The notes below the pieces were generated by a model that had not been told where the DNA came from, searched no databases, and was given only the letters and a program-made list of their open reading frames with translations. Of a stretch of 64,000 nucleotides of DNA, positions 53,516 through 64,000 are shown in pieces (within the stretch, counting starts at the first letter, position 1; each line of letters opens with the position of its first letter). A program made the position numbers and the translations under genes. The DNA is taken from assembly GCA_020831825.1 (NCBI GenBank), contig JAFIFW010000007.1:1-64000 (forward strand), in the 5' to 3' direction. This DNA is from Methylophaga sp. (GTDB lineage: Bacteria; Pseudomonadota; Gammaproteobacteria; Nitrosococcales; Methylophagaceae).

Positions 53516-54619
53516 ATGACCATCCGCACGAATCTGCTTGGATTGGACCTTGAAGGTCTGGAAGCTTTTTTTGTCGAACACGGCGAAAAAGCTTTCCGTG
53601 CGCGTCAGCTTTTGCAGTGGATTCATCAGTATCGAGTGACTGATTTTGCCCAGATGAGCAATCTCAGCAAGGCTTTGCGCCACAAGCTAAGTGAGATAGC
53701 AGAGATCAAAGTGCCAGAAGTCATGCACGAACATATCTCGATGGATGGCACACGCAAGTGGCTGATTAAAATGGATGGCGGCAATGCCATTGAGACCGTT
53801 TATATTCCTGAGGGTAATAGAGGCACATTGTGTGTTTCATCTCAGGTAGGTTGTGCGCTGACCTGTACCTTTTGCTCTACGGCACAGCAGGGTTTCAATC
53901 GTAATCTGACGGCTGCCGAGATCATCGCGCAGCTATGGATTGCCAATGAAGCGCTTGGCAAGGATCCAAAAGGAAACCGGGTTGTGACGAATGTTGTCAT
54001 GATGGGGATGGGGGAGCCACTGGCCAACTACAACAACGTTATCACGGCGATGCGCTTGATGCGTGATGACTATGGCTATGGCATCTCGTGGCGGCGTCTG
54101 ACATTGAGTACCTCAGGTATGGTGCCGATGATCGATAAGCTGAAACAGGATTGTCATGTCAGTTTGGCTATCTCACTGCACGCCGCCAATGACAAGCTGC
54201 GCAGCCAGATCATTCCACTGAACGAGAAATATCCGATTGCAGAACTTCTGGCAGCATGCAAGCGATATGTCGCTGGTGAACAACAACGCCGTCACATTAC
54301 TGTCGAATATGTGATGCTGGCTGGCATCAATGATTCTGAGCAAGATGCCAAGGATCTCATCCGGATTCTTAAAGGTTTGCCTAACAAGGTCAATCTGATT
54401 CCATTTAACCCATTTCCGGGCACTGATTATCGGTGCTCATCACGAAATGCTATCAGTCGTTTCCAGAAACTACTCAGCGATGCAGGATTGGTGGCGACTG
54501 TACGAAAAACCCGTGGCGATGATATTGTGGCTGCATGCGGACAGCTCGCCGGTGAAGTGCAAGATAAAACTCGTCGCAGTGAGCGAATTCAGACACATCG
54601 GCTTGAGTTTCAATCATGA
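53516..54619 (+). CDS. rlmN: Dual-specificity rRNA/tRNA adenine-C2 methyltransferase RlmN
   Basis: A 367-residue radical SAM enzyme methylating A2503 of 23S rRNA and A37 of some tRNAs. The cluster motif is [10 protein letters not shown] (CxxxCxxC), with [13 protein letters not shown] and [13 protein letters not shown] for SAM binding. The C-terminal catalytic Cys is in [12 protein letters not shown]. It starts 11 bases after ndk and overlaps pilW by ATGA. Confidence 0.96.
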   Translation: MTIRTNLLGLDLEGLEAFFVEHGEKAFRARQLLQWIHQYRVTDFAQMSNLSKALRHKLSEIAEIKVPEVMHEHISMDGTRKWLIKMDGGNAIETVYIPEGNRGTLCVSSQVGCALTCTFCSTAQQGFNRNLTAAEIIAQLWIANEALGKDPKGNRVVTNVVMMGMGEPLANYNNVITAMRLMRDDYGYGISWRRLTLSTSGMVPMIDKLKQDCHVSLAISLHAANDKLRSQIIPLNEKYPIAELLAACKRYVAGEQQRRHITVEYVMLAGINDSEQDAKDLIRILKGLPNKVNLIPFNPFPGTDYRCSSRNAISRFQKLLSDAGLVATVRKTRGDDIVAACGQLAGEVQDKTRRSERIQTHRLEFQS

Positions 54620-55377
54620 ACACATTACTAAGAAGCACACTGATATTTTTTGTTTTGTCGGGGCTGATCGGTTGCGGCGGAAGTCAGCAGCGGCCAGTCA
54701 GTCAGGACGCGCGTGCGGCGGATATCAACATGCGGTTGGGTTTGAGTTATCTGCAGCGAGGCGAGTATGAAGTGGCTTTGGAAAAACTTGAAAAATCACT
54801 TCAGCAAGATCCCAGTCTTGCAACGGCACACAACACCATCGCTTTGCTATACCAGCAACTGGGACAGAATGAAAAAGCTGAACATCATTTCAGGCAAGCG
54901 GTGAATCGCACGCCACAATATTCAGAAGCACAAAACAACTATGGCGTGTATCTGTGCCAGCAAGAGCGCTATCAGGAAGCTGAACAACGATTCATGGCTG
55001 CCATCGAAAATCCGCTGTATCAGATGGCTGCGCAGGCTTATGAAAATGCCGGCGTATGTGCATTACGCAGTGGGGATGCCGACAAGGCTGAACGATATTT
55101 TAGGCAGGCCTTGCAAATCGAGCCCGAGCTTCCACAGGCACTAATCAGAATGGCCGACATCAGCTATGAGCGTCAGGAGTACCTTCAGGCACGCGCTTAT
55201 GTTCAGCGCTTTCAAGCTGCCGCTGTATGGACACCGCAGTCATTGTTGACCGCCATCAAAACAGAAAACAAACTTAATGATCAGGATGCTGTAGCGAGTT
55301 ACAAGCTTGTGATGCGTGCAAGATTTCCTGATTCGGATGAGGCTCAGCAGGTTAACCGAGGGCTTTACAGAGAATGA
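54616..55377 (+). CDS. pilW: Type IV pilus biogenesis lipoprotein PilW/PilF
   Basis: 253 residues. Lipoprotein signal ending [12 protein letters not shown], then about six TPR repeats ([67 protein letters not shown]). It is the pilotin for the PilQ secretin. Its position between rlmN and rodZ is the conserved one in Pseudomonas and relatives. ATGA overlaps at both ends. Confidence 0.93.
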   Translation: MNTLLRSTLIFFVLSGLIGCGGSQQRPVSQDARAADINMRLGLSYLQRGEYEVALEKLEKSLQQDPSLATAHNTIALLYQQLGQNEKAEHHFRQAVNRTPQYSEAQNNYGVYLCQQERYQEAEQRFMAAIENPLYQMAAQAYENAGVCALRSGDADKAERYFRQALQIEPELPQALIRMADISYERQEYLQARAYVQRFQAAAVWTPQSLLTAIKTENKLNDQDAVASYKLVMRARFPDSDEAQQVNRGLYRE

Positions 55378-56324
55378 CTGAGATTGATGACAAAGAGATA
55401 AGCATCCAAACGTCCTCAACACTCGATGTCGGTGAACGACTGAGAAAAGCACGAGAAGCCAGACAGCTGAGTATTGTTGAGGCAGCTTCACAACTGCGGC
55501 TGCCAAAAGAAGTGCTTGCCAGCCTGGAACAAGAGCGATGGGAGCGTCTGCATGGCAGAACCTATGCCCGTGGTTACTTCTCCAGCTATGTGAAATTTCT
55601 GCAGCTTGATTATGAAGAGCTGCTTGAGCAATTTAACCAGAGCTATACGGAAGTTGATCGCCCTTCAGTTGTTCCGCGGCTCAAGCAGCAAATCAAAGAT
55701 AATCGTGGTCTGGGAATCCCGGTGATGCCAATTCTTGTCGTGGTGACTCTTGCTGTGGTGGCGTGGTTTGTTTTCAGTAACCAAGACAGGATTATTGACT
55801 TTGTTTCACCGCAATCAGGGCAAACTGGTGGTGACTATCATAATGAGAATTCACGGGTCGAAACTTTAGAGCCAGCATCCGGGTTCAGCCGGAGTGTAGA
55901 ACCCATTATTGATTCTCAGCCTGCGACACCTCCACAGAATGTTTCTGAGAATCTGGAAGCAACTTCACAGGACGATTGGCTGAGCACATTACTGCAACCC
56001 GACGCTGCTGACAGTGAAATCAGCCAGTCAACAGAAACCGTTGGAACGACTGTATCTGAGCTGCAACCGCAAGAGTCGCGGCCGCAGTTATCACTGGCTT
56101 TCACAGAAGAGTGCTGGGTTGAAGTAATAGATGCCAGCGCGACCACACTGCTTAGCCGAATAGTTCGGGCGGGTGAACAAGTAAGTCTTGAGGGTGAATT
56201 ACCCCTGAATGTCCTGCTTGGCCGAGCTTCAGCAGTGACTGTTGAGTTTAATAACGAACCGGTGGATATCAGTGGGTACACTCAAGGCAATGTGGCGCGT
56301 TTTTCAATCGGAGCTGACTCGTGA
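55374..56324 (+). CDS. rodZ: Cytoskeletal membrane protein RodZ
   Basis: 316 residues. N-terminal HTH_25 domain ([25 protein letters not shown] ... [15 protein letters not shown]) that binds MreB, one membrane helix ([20 protein letters not shown]), a Ser/Gln-rich linker and a periplasmic DUF4115 domain ([24 protein letters not shown]). Keeps rod shape. Middle of the conserved operon. Confidence 0.93.
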   Translation: MTEIDDKEISIQTSSTLDVGERLRKAREARQLSIVEAASQLRLPKEVLASLEQERWERLHGRTYARGYFSSYVKFLQLDYEELLEQFNQSYTEVDRPSVVPRLKQQIKDNRGLGIPVMPILVVVTLAVVAWFVFSNQDRIIDFVSPQSGQTGGDYHNENSRVETLEPASGFSRSVEPIIDSQPATPPQNVSENLEATSQDDWLSTLLQPDAADSEISQSTETVGTTVSELQPQESRPQLSLAFTEECWVEVIDASATTLLSRIVRAGEQVSLEGELPLNVLLGRASAVTVEFNNEPVDISGYTQGNVARFSIGADS

Positions 56325-57454
56325 TGGAGTCTGACTTTAGTATCCAACGCCGCAAATCCCGTCAGATCATGGTGGGAGATGTGGCTATTGGTGGTGACGC
56401 CTCCATCGCTGTACAGAGTATGACCAACACCGAGACCACCGATGTTGCTGCAACAGTCGCACAGATTCAGGCCTTGCAGAAAGCTGGCGCTGATCTGGTT
56501 CGGGTGTCGGTACCAAGTATGGATGCCGCAGAAGCTTTTGGTCAGATTCGAAAACAAGTCACGTTGCCACTGATTGCAGACATTCACTTTGACTACAAAA
56601 TTGCGCTGAGAGTCGCTGACCTGGGTGTTGATTGCTTGCGCATCAATCCCGGCAATATCGGTCGTGAAGATCGGGTCAGGGCGGTGATAGATAAAGCACG
56701 TGATGTTGGCATTCCGATCCGGATTGGTGTCAATGCCGGGTCTCTGGAAAAAGATCTGCAAAAGAAATACGGCGAACCGACCCCTGATGCTCTGGTCGAG
56801 TCGGCAATGCGTCATATCGATATTCTGGACCGACTTAACTTTCCTGATTTCAAAGTCAGCCTTAAAGCCTCTGATGTTTTCATGACAGTTTTTGCCTATC
56901 GAAAGCTGGCATCACAAATTGAGCAACCATTGCATCTGGGAATTACTGAAGCAGGTGGTTTACGAAGCGGATCAGTGAAATCAGCCATCGGTCTTGGCAT
57001 GCTGCTCGCCGAGGGCATCGGCGATACCATTCGTGTTTCGCTCGCTGCCGATCCGGTAGAAGAAATTCGTGTTGGCTTTGATATTCTCAAAAGTCTGAGA
57101 ATTCGTAACAAGGGCATCAACCTGATTGCCTGCCCGTCATGCTCTCGTCAACAGTTTGACGTGATTGCCACTGTAAATGCCCTGGAAGCACGCCTTGAAG
57201 ACATTACTGAACCGATGGATGTCGCAGTCATTGGTTGTGTGGTCAACGGACCCGGTGAAGCCAAGGAGGCCGCCATTGGCCTGACCGGTGGTACCCCAAA
57301 TTTGCTCTATAAAGACGGCAAACCTCATCACAAGGTAGACAACGAGTCATTGGTTGATGAGCTGGAGCGTGAAATCAGACAACGCATTGCCTTGCGTCAG
57401 CAAACCGAATCCAAAGAAAAAGTAATTCCGATAAAGGACATCAGCAAAACGTGA
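56324..57454 (+). CDS. ispG: 4-hydroxy-3-methylbut-2-en-1-yl diphosphate synthase
   Basis: 376 residues, a [4Fe-4S] enzyme of the MEP isoprenoid route. [31 protein letters not shown], and cluster cysteines in CPSCSRQQ and [13 protein letters not shown] 56324 overlaps the rodZ stop; an in-frame GTG lies one codon earlier. It overlaps hisS at its end. Confidence 0.96.
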   Translation: MESDFSIQRRKSRQIMVGDVAIGGDASIAVQSMTNTETTDVAATVAQIQALQKAGADLVRVSVPSMDAAEAFGQIRKQVTLPLIADIHFDYKIALRVADLGVDCLRINPGNIGREDRVRAVIDKARDVGIPIRIGVNAGSLEKDLQKKYGEPTPDALVESAMRHIDILDRLNFPDFKVSLKASDVFMTVFAYRKLASQIEQPLHLGITEAGGLRSGSVKSAIGLGMLLAEGIGDTIRVSLAADPVEEIRVGFDILKSLRIRNKGINLIACPSCSRQQFDVIATVNALEARLEDITEPMDVAVIGCVVNGPGEAKEAAIGLTGGTPNLLYKDGKPHHKVDNESLVDELEREIRQRIALRQQTESKEKVIPIKDISKT

Positions 57455-58707
57455 CAGAAAGCATCCGTTCAGTTCGGGGAATGAACGACATACTTCCCGA
57501 AGTCACCCCCTACTGGCAATCCATAGAACAAACGCTCAAGGACACGCTTGCCGGTTATGGCTATCAGGAAATCAGATTTCCGATTGTCGAAAAAACCGAG
57601 CTGTTCAAGCGCTCTATTGGCGAAGTAACCGATATTGTCGAAAAAGAGATGTACACCTTTGAAGACCGTAACGGTGATAGCCTGACCTTAAGGCCTGAGG
57701 GCACCGCCGGCTGTGTTCGGGCTGCGATGGAAAATGGCTTGCTCAATCAAACTCAGCGACTCTGGTACAGAGGTCCCATGTTTCGACATGAACGTCCTCA
57801 GAAAGGTCGTTATCGGCAGTTTCATCAACTGGGTGTCGAGGCTTATGGGTTTTCTGGGCCGGATATCGACGCTGAAATGATTTTGATGACGGCGCGTCTC
57901 TGGAAAAAACTGGGGCTGAACGGCGTTACATTACAAATCAACTCGCTGGGAACCACTGAAGCACGCCAACAATATCGGCGACAGTTAGTGGCTTATTTCG
58001 AGGCAAATCAACAGTTACTGGATGAAGATAGCCAGAGACGTCTGCATAGCAATCCGCTGCGTATTCTCGATAGTAAAAATCCAGAGATGCAGGCCTTGAA
58101 TGAAGCAGCGCCCAAGCTGTTAGACCATCTTGATGAAGAGTCCCGGGCGCATTTTCAGACACTCTGTGCCACGCTTGATGCTGCAGGTGTGCCTTATGAG
58201 ATTAACCCACGACTGGTGCGTGGACTCGACTACTACGGAAAAACGGTTTTTGAATGGGTGACTGATCTGCTGGGTGCCCAGGGAACCGTGTGTGCCGGCG
58301 GTCGATATGATGCTCTGGTACAGCAACTTGGTGGCAAGGCCTCAACCGCCATCGGTTTTGCGATTGGCCTTGAGCGACTGGTCGCCTTGTTGGAAGCCAA
58401 TGAAGCCTTACCAAAGCCAGAAGCTTTAGACGCTTATCTGGTAGCGGTTGGTGAGCAGGCCAGCAAGCAATCACTATTATTGGCAGAGCAGCTGCGTGAT
58501 CAGTTGCCTGACATTAAGTTGCTATGCCACTGTGGCGGTGGTAGCTTTAAGAACCAGTTTAAACGTGCTGACCGGAGTGGAGCTCGCTGGACTCTGATCC
58601 TGGGGGACGATGAGGTTGCAAACAAGGTCATTGGCTTAAAAGTCATGGCAACGGGGGAGCAGCACACTATCGAATGGAATGCGCTTGCAGCATTTCTGGC
58701 TCAGTAA
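57451..58707 (+). CDS. hisS: Histidyl-tRNA synthetase
   Basis: 418 residues, class II. Motif 2 [21 protein letters not shown], histidine-binding [15 protein letters not shown], motif 3 [15 protein letters not shown], and a C-terminal anticodon domain. GTG start overlapping the ispG stop. Last gene of the ndk-proximal operon. Confidence 0.96.
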   Translation: MTESIRSVRGMNDILPEVTPYWQSIEQTLKDTLAGYGYQEIRFPIVEKTELFKRSIGEVTDIVEKEMYTFEDRNGDSLTLRPEGTAGCVRAAMENGLLNQTQRLWYRGPMFRHERPQKGRYRQFHQLGVEAYGFSGPDIDAEMILMTARLWKKLGLNGVTLQINSLGTTEARQQYRRQLVAYFEANQQLLDEDSQRRLHSNPLRILDSKNPEMQALNEAAPKLLDHLDEESRAHFQTLCATLDAAGVPYEINPRLVRGLDYYGKTVFEWVTDLLGAQGTVCAGGRYDALVQQLGGKASTAIGFAIGLERLVALLEANEALPKPEALDAYLVAVGEQASKQSLLLAEQLRDQLPDIKLLCHCGGGSFKNQFKRADRSGARWTLILGDDEVANKVIGLKVMATGEQHTIEWNALAAFLAQ

Positions 58708-58741
58708 TATCAACGGAATTTAAAAGAATAAATACGGCACT

Positions 58742-60382
<1,641 letters not shown>

Positions 60383-60391
60383 ACGCTGAGC

Positions 60392-61156
60392 TTAGCTAAT
60401 CTTATCAGTCTTGCGCCGCCGTCTTTGAACCTGCTGAGGTTGATAGACGGCATCTGAGTCAATTTTTTCAGTTACACGTGGATCTTTATCGTCGTAAGGC
60501 AGGTGATGCAAAAAATGTCTCATGCAGTTTAATCTGGCCGATTTTTTATCATCTGAACGAACGATGACCCAGGGAGACTCCTCATTATGAGTATGTTCAA
60601 ACATGGTCTCTTTGGCCTGGGTATATTCCTGCCATTTTTCCTGGGCAGCTATATCAATCGGACTTAGTTTCCAGTCTTTCAACGGGCTGTTAAGTCTGGC
60701 ATCAAAGCGGCGTTTTTGTTCTTGCCGGGTGACAGAGAACCAGTACTTGAACAACCAAATTCCGTCATCAATCAGCATTTTTTCCAATGTCGGCGCCTGC
60801 TGCAGAAAGCGCAGGTAATCAGATTCACTACAAAAGCCCATTACCTTTTCAACGCCAGCCCGGTTATACCAGCTTCGATCAAACAGCACTATTTCGCCAG
60901 CAGTTGGTAAATGCTGCAAATAACGTTGAAAGTACCATTGACCTCGCTCTGTACCATTGGGCTTGCTGAGCGCAACAATACGCGCTGTTCTGGGATTAAG
61001 ATGCTCAGTGAATCGCTTGATGGTACCCCCTTTGCCTGAGGCATCGCGCCCCTCAAACAGAATGACAATTCGCTGATCCTGCTGATGAGCCCACCGCTGA
61101 ACTTTGCGCAGTTCGATCTGCAGTGCTTCTTTTTCAGTATGGTAGCGACTGGTCAT
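60392..61156 (-). CDS. ppk2: Polyphosphate kinase 2 family protein
   Basis: 254 residues from the ATG at 61156, which follows the glgB stop by one base; the longer frame overlaps glgB deeply. Walker A FEGRDASGKGGTIKRF, Walker B VLFDRSWYNRAGVE and the lid segment RQEQKRRFDAR define PPK2. Such enzymes use polyphosphate to phosphorylate ADP, GDP or AMP. Class not settled. The tight glgB-ppk2 pairing suggests linked handling of glycogen and polyphosphate stores. Confidence 0.9.
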   Translation of the reverse strand: MTSRYHTEKEALQIELRKVQRWAHQQDQRIVILFEGRDASGKGGTIKRFTEHLNPRTARIVALSKPNGTERGQWYFQRYLQHLPTAGEIVLFDRSWYNRAGVEKVMGFCSESDYLRFLQQAPTLEKMLIDDGIWLFKYWFSVTRQEQKRRFDARLNSPLKDWKLSPIDIAAQEKWQEYTQAKETMFEHTHNEESPWVIVRSDDKKSARLNCMRHFLHHLPYDDKDPRVTEKIDSDAVYQPQQVQRRRRKTDKIS

Positions 61157-61157
61157 T

Positions 61158-63332
61158 TCAGCGACTTTTGACAAGCACCAGTCCTGCCAGTGGAGGCAGA
61201 TCAAGTGCCAATGAAAAGGGTCTGTCAGACCATGGTTTGTGCTCGGCATCAATTAAAATGGCAGATGGATGATTACTGCCTGCATAGTATTCAGAGTCGG
61301 AGTTCAGGATCACTTGATACTGGCCAGCCTCAGGCACACCAATCCGATATTGCTTGCGAACTACCGGGGTGAAGTTCAGCAGTGTGATGGTGAAATCCTC
61401 TGCAGCCTTACGCATGAAGCTAATGATTGAATGTTCATGATCGGTACAGTCAATCCATTCAAACCCCTGAGAATCAAAGTCATACTGATGCAAGGCTGCA
61501 TAGCGTCGATAAATCGCATTGAGATCGGCAACCAGCTTTTGTAAGCCTCTATGCATTGGATAGTCGAGCACATACCAGTCGAGTGCTTTATCACAGTTCC
61601 ACTCAGAGCCTTGTCCGAACTCGGAGCCCATGAACAACAGTTTTTTGCCCGGATATGTGAACATGAAAGTGTACAGCAAACGCAGGTTAGCGAACCTTTG
61701 CCATTCATCACCGGGCATCTTGTAGAGCATTGATCGCTTACCATGCACTACTTCATCATGTGAAAACGGTAATACAAAGTTTTCCGTGAATGCGTAAAGC
61801 AAGCCAAAGGTCAACTGATCGTGGTGATAACGTCTATGCACCGGATCTTGTTGCATATATTGCAATATGTCGTGCATCCAGCCCATGTTCCATTTCATGG
61901 AAAAGCCCAAGCCCCCCATATCCGACGGACGAGAGACCATTGGGTATGAAGTTGACTCTTCAGCCGCAATAATGCAGCCGGGATGCGCCTGATGCAGCAC
62001 GCTGTTGAGATGTTGCAGAAAAGCGATAACCTCCAGGTTTTCCCGACCGCCATAGATGTTGGGCAACCACTGACCATCCTCACGTGAGTAATCCAGATAG
62101 AGCATCGAAGCCACTGCATCGACCCGTAAGCCATCGATGTGAAACTCTTCCAGCCAGAAGAAGGCGCTGGAAAGCAGAAAGTTTCGCACCTCATTGCGAC
62201 CGTAGTTGAATATTAATGTACCCCAGTCCTGATGCTCTCCGAGCCTTGGATCTTCATGTTCGTAGAGAGCCGTGCCATCGAATTTTGCCAGTCCATGTGC
62301 ATCCTTTGGAAAGTGTCCTGGTACCCAATCGAGAATAACGCCAATTCCAGCAAGATGACATTGTTCGACAAAATAACGAAAATCATCAGGCGAACCAAAT
62401 CGACTGGTGGCAGCAAAGTATCCCGTGGTCTGATAGCCCCACGAAGCATCGAGTGGGTGCTCGGTGACGGGCAGAAGTTCGATGTGAGTAAAGCCCTGCT
62501 GCTGAACATAGGGCACCAGTCTGTCGGCAAGTTCTCTGTAACCCAGAAAACCTCCATCATGATCACGCTGCCAGGAACCAAGATGCACTTCATAGACCGA
62601 ATGGGGGGCATGAAGCCAGTTGCTTCGCTCACGTTTATCCATCCAGTCCTTGTCACGCCAGTTGAAGGTCTCTGGTTTCATGACAACCGAGGCTGTGCCA
62701 GGGCGTAGTTCAGTCTGTTGGGCATAGGGGTCCATCTTGAGATGCAGACTGCTATGCTGTTGATTGAGGATCTCGAACTTGTACAAAGCGCCTGGTCGAA
62801 CACCTGGAATAAACAACTCCCACACACCGCTGTGACCACAGACCCGCATAGGGTGGCAGCGACCATCCCACTGATTGAAATCACCCACCACACTGACTCG
62901 CTGTGCATTGGGTGCCCATGTGGCAAACAGTACGCCTGATACACCATCTACAACACGATGATGGGCACCCAGAATACGGTAGGCATGCCAGTGTTTACCC
63001 TCTGAAAACAGGTGCAGGTCAAAGTCGGAAATTTGTTTGTCAAAACAATAGGGATCGTAATGTGATTGTTCTCTTTGCTGATTATCCAGCCGGTGAATCT
63101 GATAAGGCTTTTTGATATCGGCAGCGTTACCTGTCCAAGTAAAAAAATCAGTGCCTTCGATACGCTGCATTCTGCGTTCTGAATCCAGCCAGGCTTCTTG
63201 AGTAGCGGGAAGAAAAGCATTGATGGTGACTTGTGTGTCACGATAATGAAACCCGAGAATGTTAAAGGGATCATGGTGGCGGGCTTCTATGATTTTGAGG
63301 TGATCTTCACTAAGTTTTTTTTCCAAAATCAT
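61158..63332 (-). CDS. glgB: 1,4-alpha-glucan branching enzyme
   Basis: 724 residues, GH13. N-terminal carbohydrate-binding domains ([32 protein letters not shown]), then the catalytic barrel with [38 protein letters not shown], nucleophile in [18 protein letters not shown], acid in [11 protein letters not shown], and [16 protein letters not shown]. It adds alpha-1,6 branches to glycogen. Divergent from glgC with about 105 bases between. Confidence 0.96.
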   Translation of the reverse strand: MILEKKLSEDHLKIIEARHHDPFNILGFHYRDTQVTINAFLPATQEAWLDSERRMQRIEGTDFFTWTGNAADIKKPYQIHRLDNQQREQSHYDPYCFDKQISDFDLHLFSEGKHWHAYRILGAHHRVVDGVSGVLFATWAPNAQRVSVVGDFNQWDGRCHPMRVCGHSGVWELFIPGVRPGALYKFEILNQQHSSLHLKMDPYAQQTELRPGTASVVMKPETFNWRDKDWMDKRERSNWLHAPHSVYEVHLGSWQRDHDGGFLGYRELADRLVPYVQQQGFTHIELLPVTEHPLDASWGYQTTGYFAATSRFGSPDDFRYFVEQCHLAGIGVILDWVPGHFPKDAHGLAKFDGTALYEHEDPRLGEHQDWGTLIFNYGRNEVRNFLLSSAFFWLEEFHIDGLRVDAVASMLYLDYSREDGQWLPNIYGGRENLEVIAFLQHLNSVLHQAHPGCIIAAEESTSYPMVSRPSDMGGLGFSMKWNMGWMHDILQYMQQDPVHRRYHHDQLTFGLLYAFTENFVLPFSHDEVVHGKRSMLYKMPGDEWQRFANLRLLYTFMFTYPGKKLLFMGSEFGQGSEWNCDKALDWYVLDYPMHRGLQKLVADLNAIYRRYAALHQYDFDSQGFEWIDCTDHEHSIISFMRKAAEDFTITLLNFTPVVRKQYRIGVPEAGQYQVILNSDSEYYAGSNHPSAILIDAEHKPWSDRPFSLALDLPPLAGLVLVKSR

Positions 63333-63437
63333 AGGTTTTGAATCCTGTGTAAATTATTTTATTGCTGTTGGCAGTCTGCTTATGGCAGGCTAAACGTCAT
63401 TACATCATAATAGATGACAAGACTTGGAGTTTGTTTT

Positions 63438-64000
63438 ATGTCGAAAAGCAATAGTACGCGGTTTGTGAGTCGTCTGACCAGAGATACGCTGGCATTGATT
63501 CTGGCCGGTGGAAGAGGATCGCGTCTCAAGCAACTCACAGACTGGCGTGCCAAGCCCGCAGTACCATTCGGAGGCAAGTTTAGGATTATCGATTTTCCGT
63601 TATCCAACTGTGTGAATTCCGGCATCCGTCGGGTTGGAGTATTGAGCCAGTACAAATCTCACTCACTTATTCGTCATATCCAGCAAGGCTGGGGTTTCAT
63701 GCGAGGTGAGCTGGGAGAGTTTGTTGAGCTTTTGCCAGCTTCACAACGAACTGAAGAGGGCTGGTATCTTGGCACGGCAGATGCTGTTTATCAGAATATC
63801 GATATCTTGCGTAACCACAACCCTGAGTATGTGTTAATCCTGGCAGGCGATCACATTTACAAAATGGACTATGGTGACATGTTGGCTGAGCACGTGGCTC
63901 AGAATGCCGACATGACAATTGGCTGTATTGAGGTGGCATTGGATCAGGCTAAAGCCTTTGGTGTAATGTCAGTTGATGATAATCGCCGGATTGTCGATTT
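63438..64000 (+). CDS. glgC: Glucose-1-phosphate adenylyltransferase, N-terminal part (cut by window end)
   Basis: The first ~187 residues are visible. Nucleotide-binding [46 protein letters not shown], then [13 protein letters not shown] and [19 protein letters not shown] are diagnostic. It makes ADP-glucose for glycogen. TTGGAG at 63424-63429 sets the start at 63438. The frame is open to the window edge; the rest lies beyond. Confidence 0.96.
   Translation, partial: MSKSNSTRFVSRLTRDTLALILAGGRGSRLKQLTDWRAKPAVPFGGKFRIIDFPLSNCVNSGIRRVGVLSQYKSHSLIRHIQQGWGFMRGELGEFVELLPASQRTEEGWYLGTADAVYQNIDILRNHNPEYVLILAGDHIYKMDYGDMLAEHVAQNADMTIGCIEVALDQAKAFGVMSVDDNRRIVD

Overview
The window is a stretch of chromosome from a gammaproteobacterium. 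Evidence for this is the order ndk-rlmN-pilW-rodZ-ispG-hisS, the recN/nadK and bamE/fur pairings, coq7, a Grx4/BolA/Nfu iron-sulfur set, and E. coli-like SerA and Dld. An aerobic Thiotrichales/Methylophaga-like marine bacterium would fit, but I cannot prove genus from the sequence.

Layout. 1-3000: a degenerate IS21-like end, a MarR regulator with a cysteine cluster, then ibaG-like bolA, grxD, nfu and folE. 3300-9000: serA converging on dld, a CDGSH protein and the AMPylase SelO. 9470-18670: an HD-GYP protein, an ACR3/bile-acid-type transporter, an envelope protein of unknown function, and a four-gene operon for a Tat-exported molybdenum hydroxylase with its XdhC and MocA maturation factors. 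A MarR gene follows whose promoter has a perfect palindrome between the -35 and -10, then a histidine-rich SnoaL-like protein. 18950-20450: remains of a nitrogen-regulated nitrate locus. It has a sigma-54 promoter, a previously unlisted 36-residue membrane peptide, a NasT-like ANTAR regulator and a clearly dead nitrate ABC-transporter ATPase. 20500-28110: EAL and PilJ-PAS-GGDEF proteins, a lipoprotein, an SMP-30 protein, a catalase-like peroxidase and a di-heme cytochrome c peroxidase.

28156-37777 is a 9.6 kb genomic island inserted in the 3' end of tRNA-Thr(UGU). The displaced tRNA 3' end is still visible at the far border. The island carries a type I restriction-modification operon (hsdR, fic, hsdM, hsdS) with twin dyad operators before fic, three small unknown genes and no integrase. 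tRNA-His, rnr and tRNA-Leu follow.

40780-48940: cheV, a GAF-GGDEF cyclase, coq7, a PilZ protein, a Lon-like protease and an exported small protein. Next comes the most unusual gene in the window: a 414-residue protein made almost wholly of KWYEAN-type motifs, arranged as two copies of a 12-motif block. 49100-64000 is housekeeping: bamE, fur, recN/nadK, ndk, the rlmN-pilW-rodZ-ispG-hisS operon, pgi, and a glycogen/polyphosphate group (glgB-ppk2 divergent from glgC, which runs off the end).

Cyclic-di-GMP recurs throughout (HD-GYP, EAL, two GGDEF and one PilZ protein). The best candidates for something undescribed are the KWYEAN array protein and its small neighbour, the fic promoter dyads, and the decayed nitrate locus with its micro-ORF.
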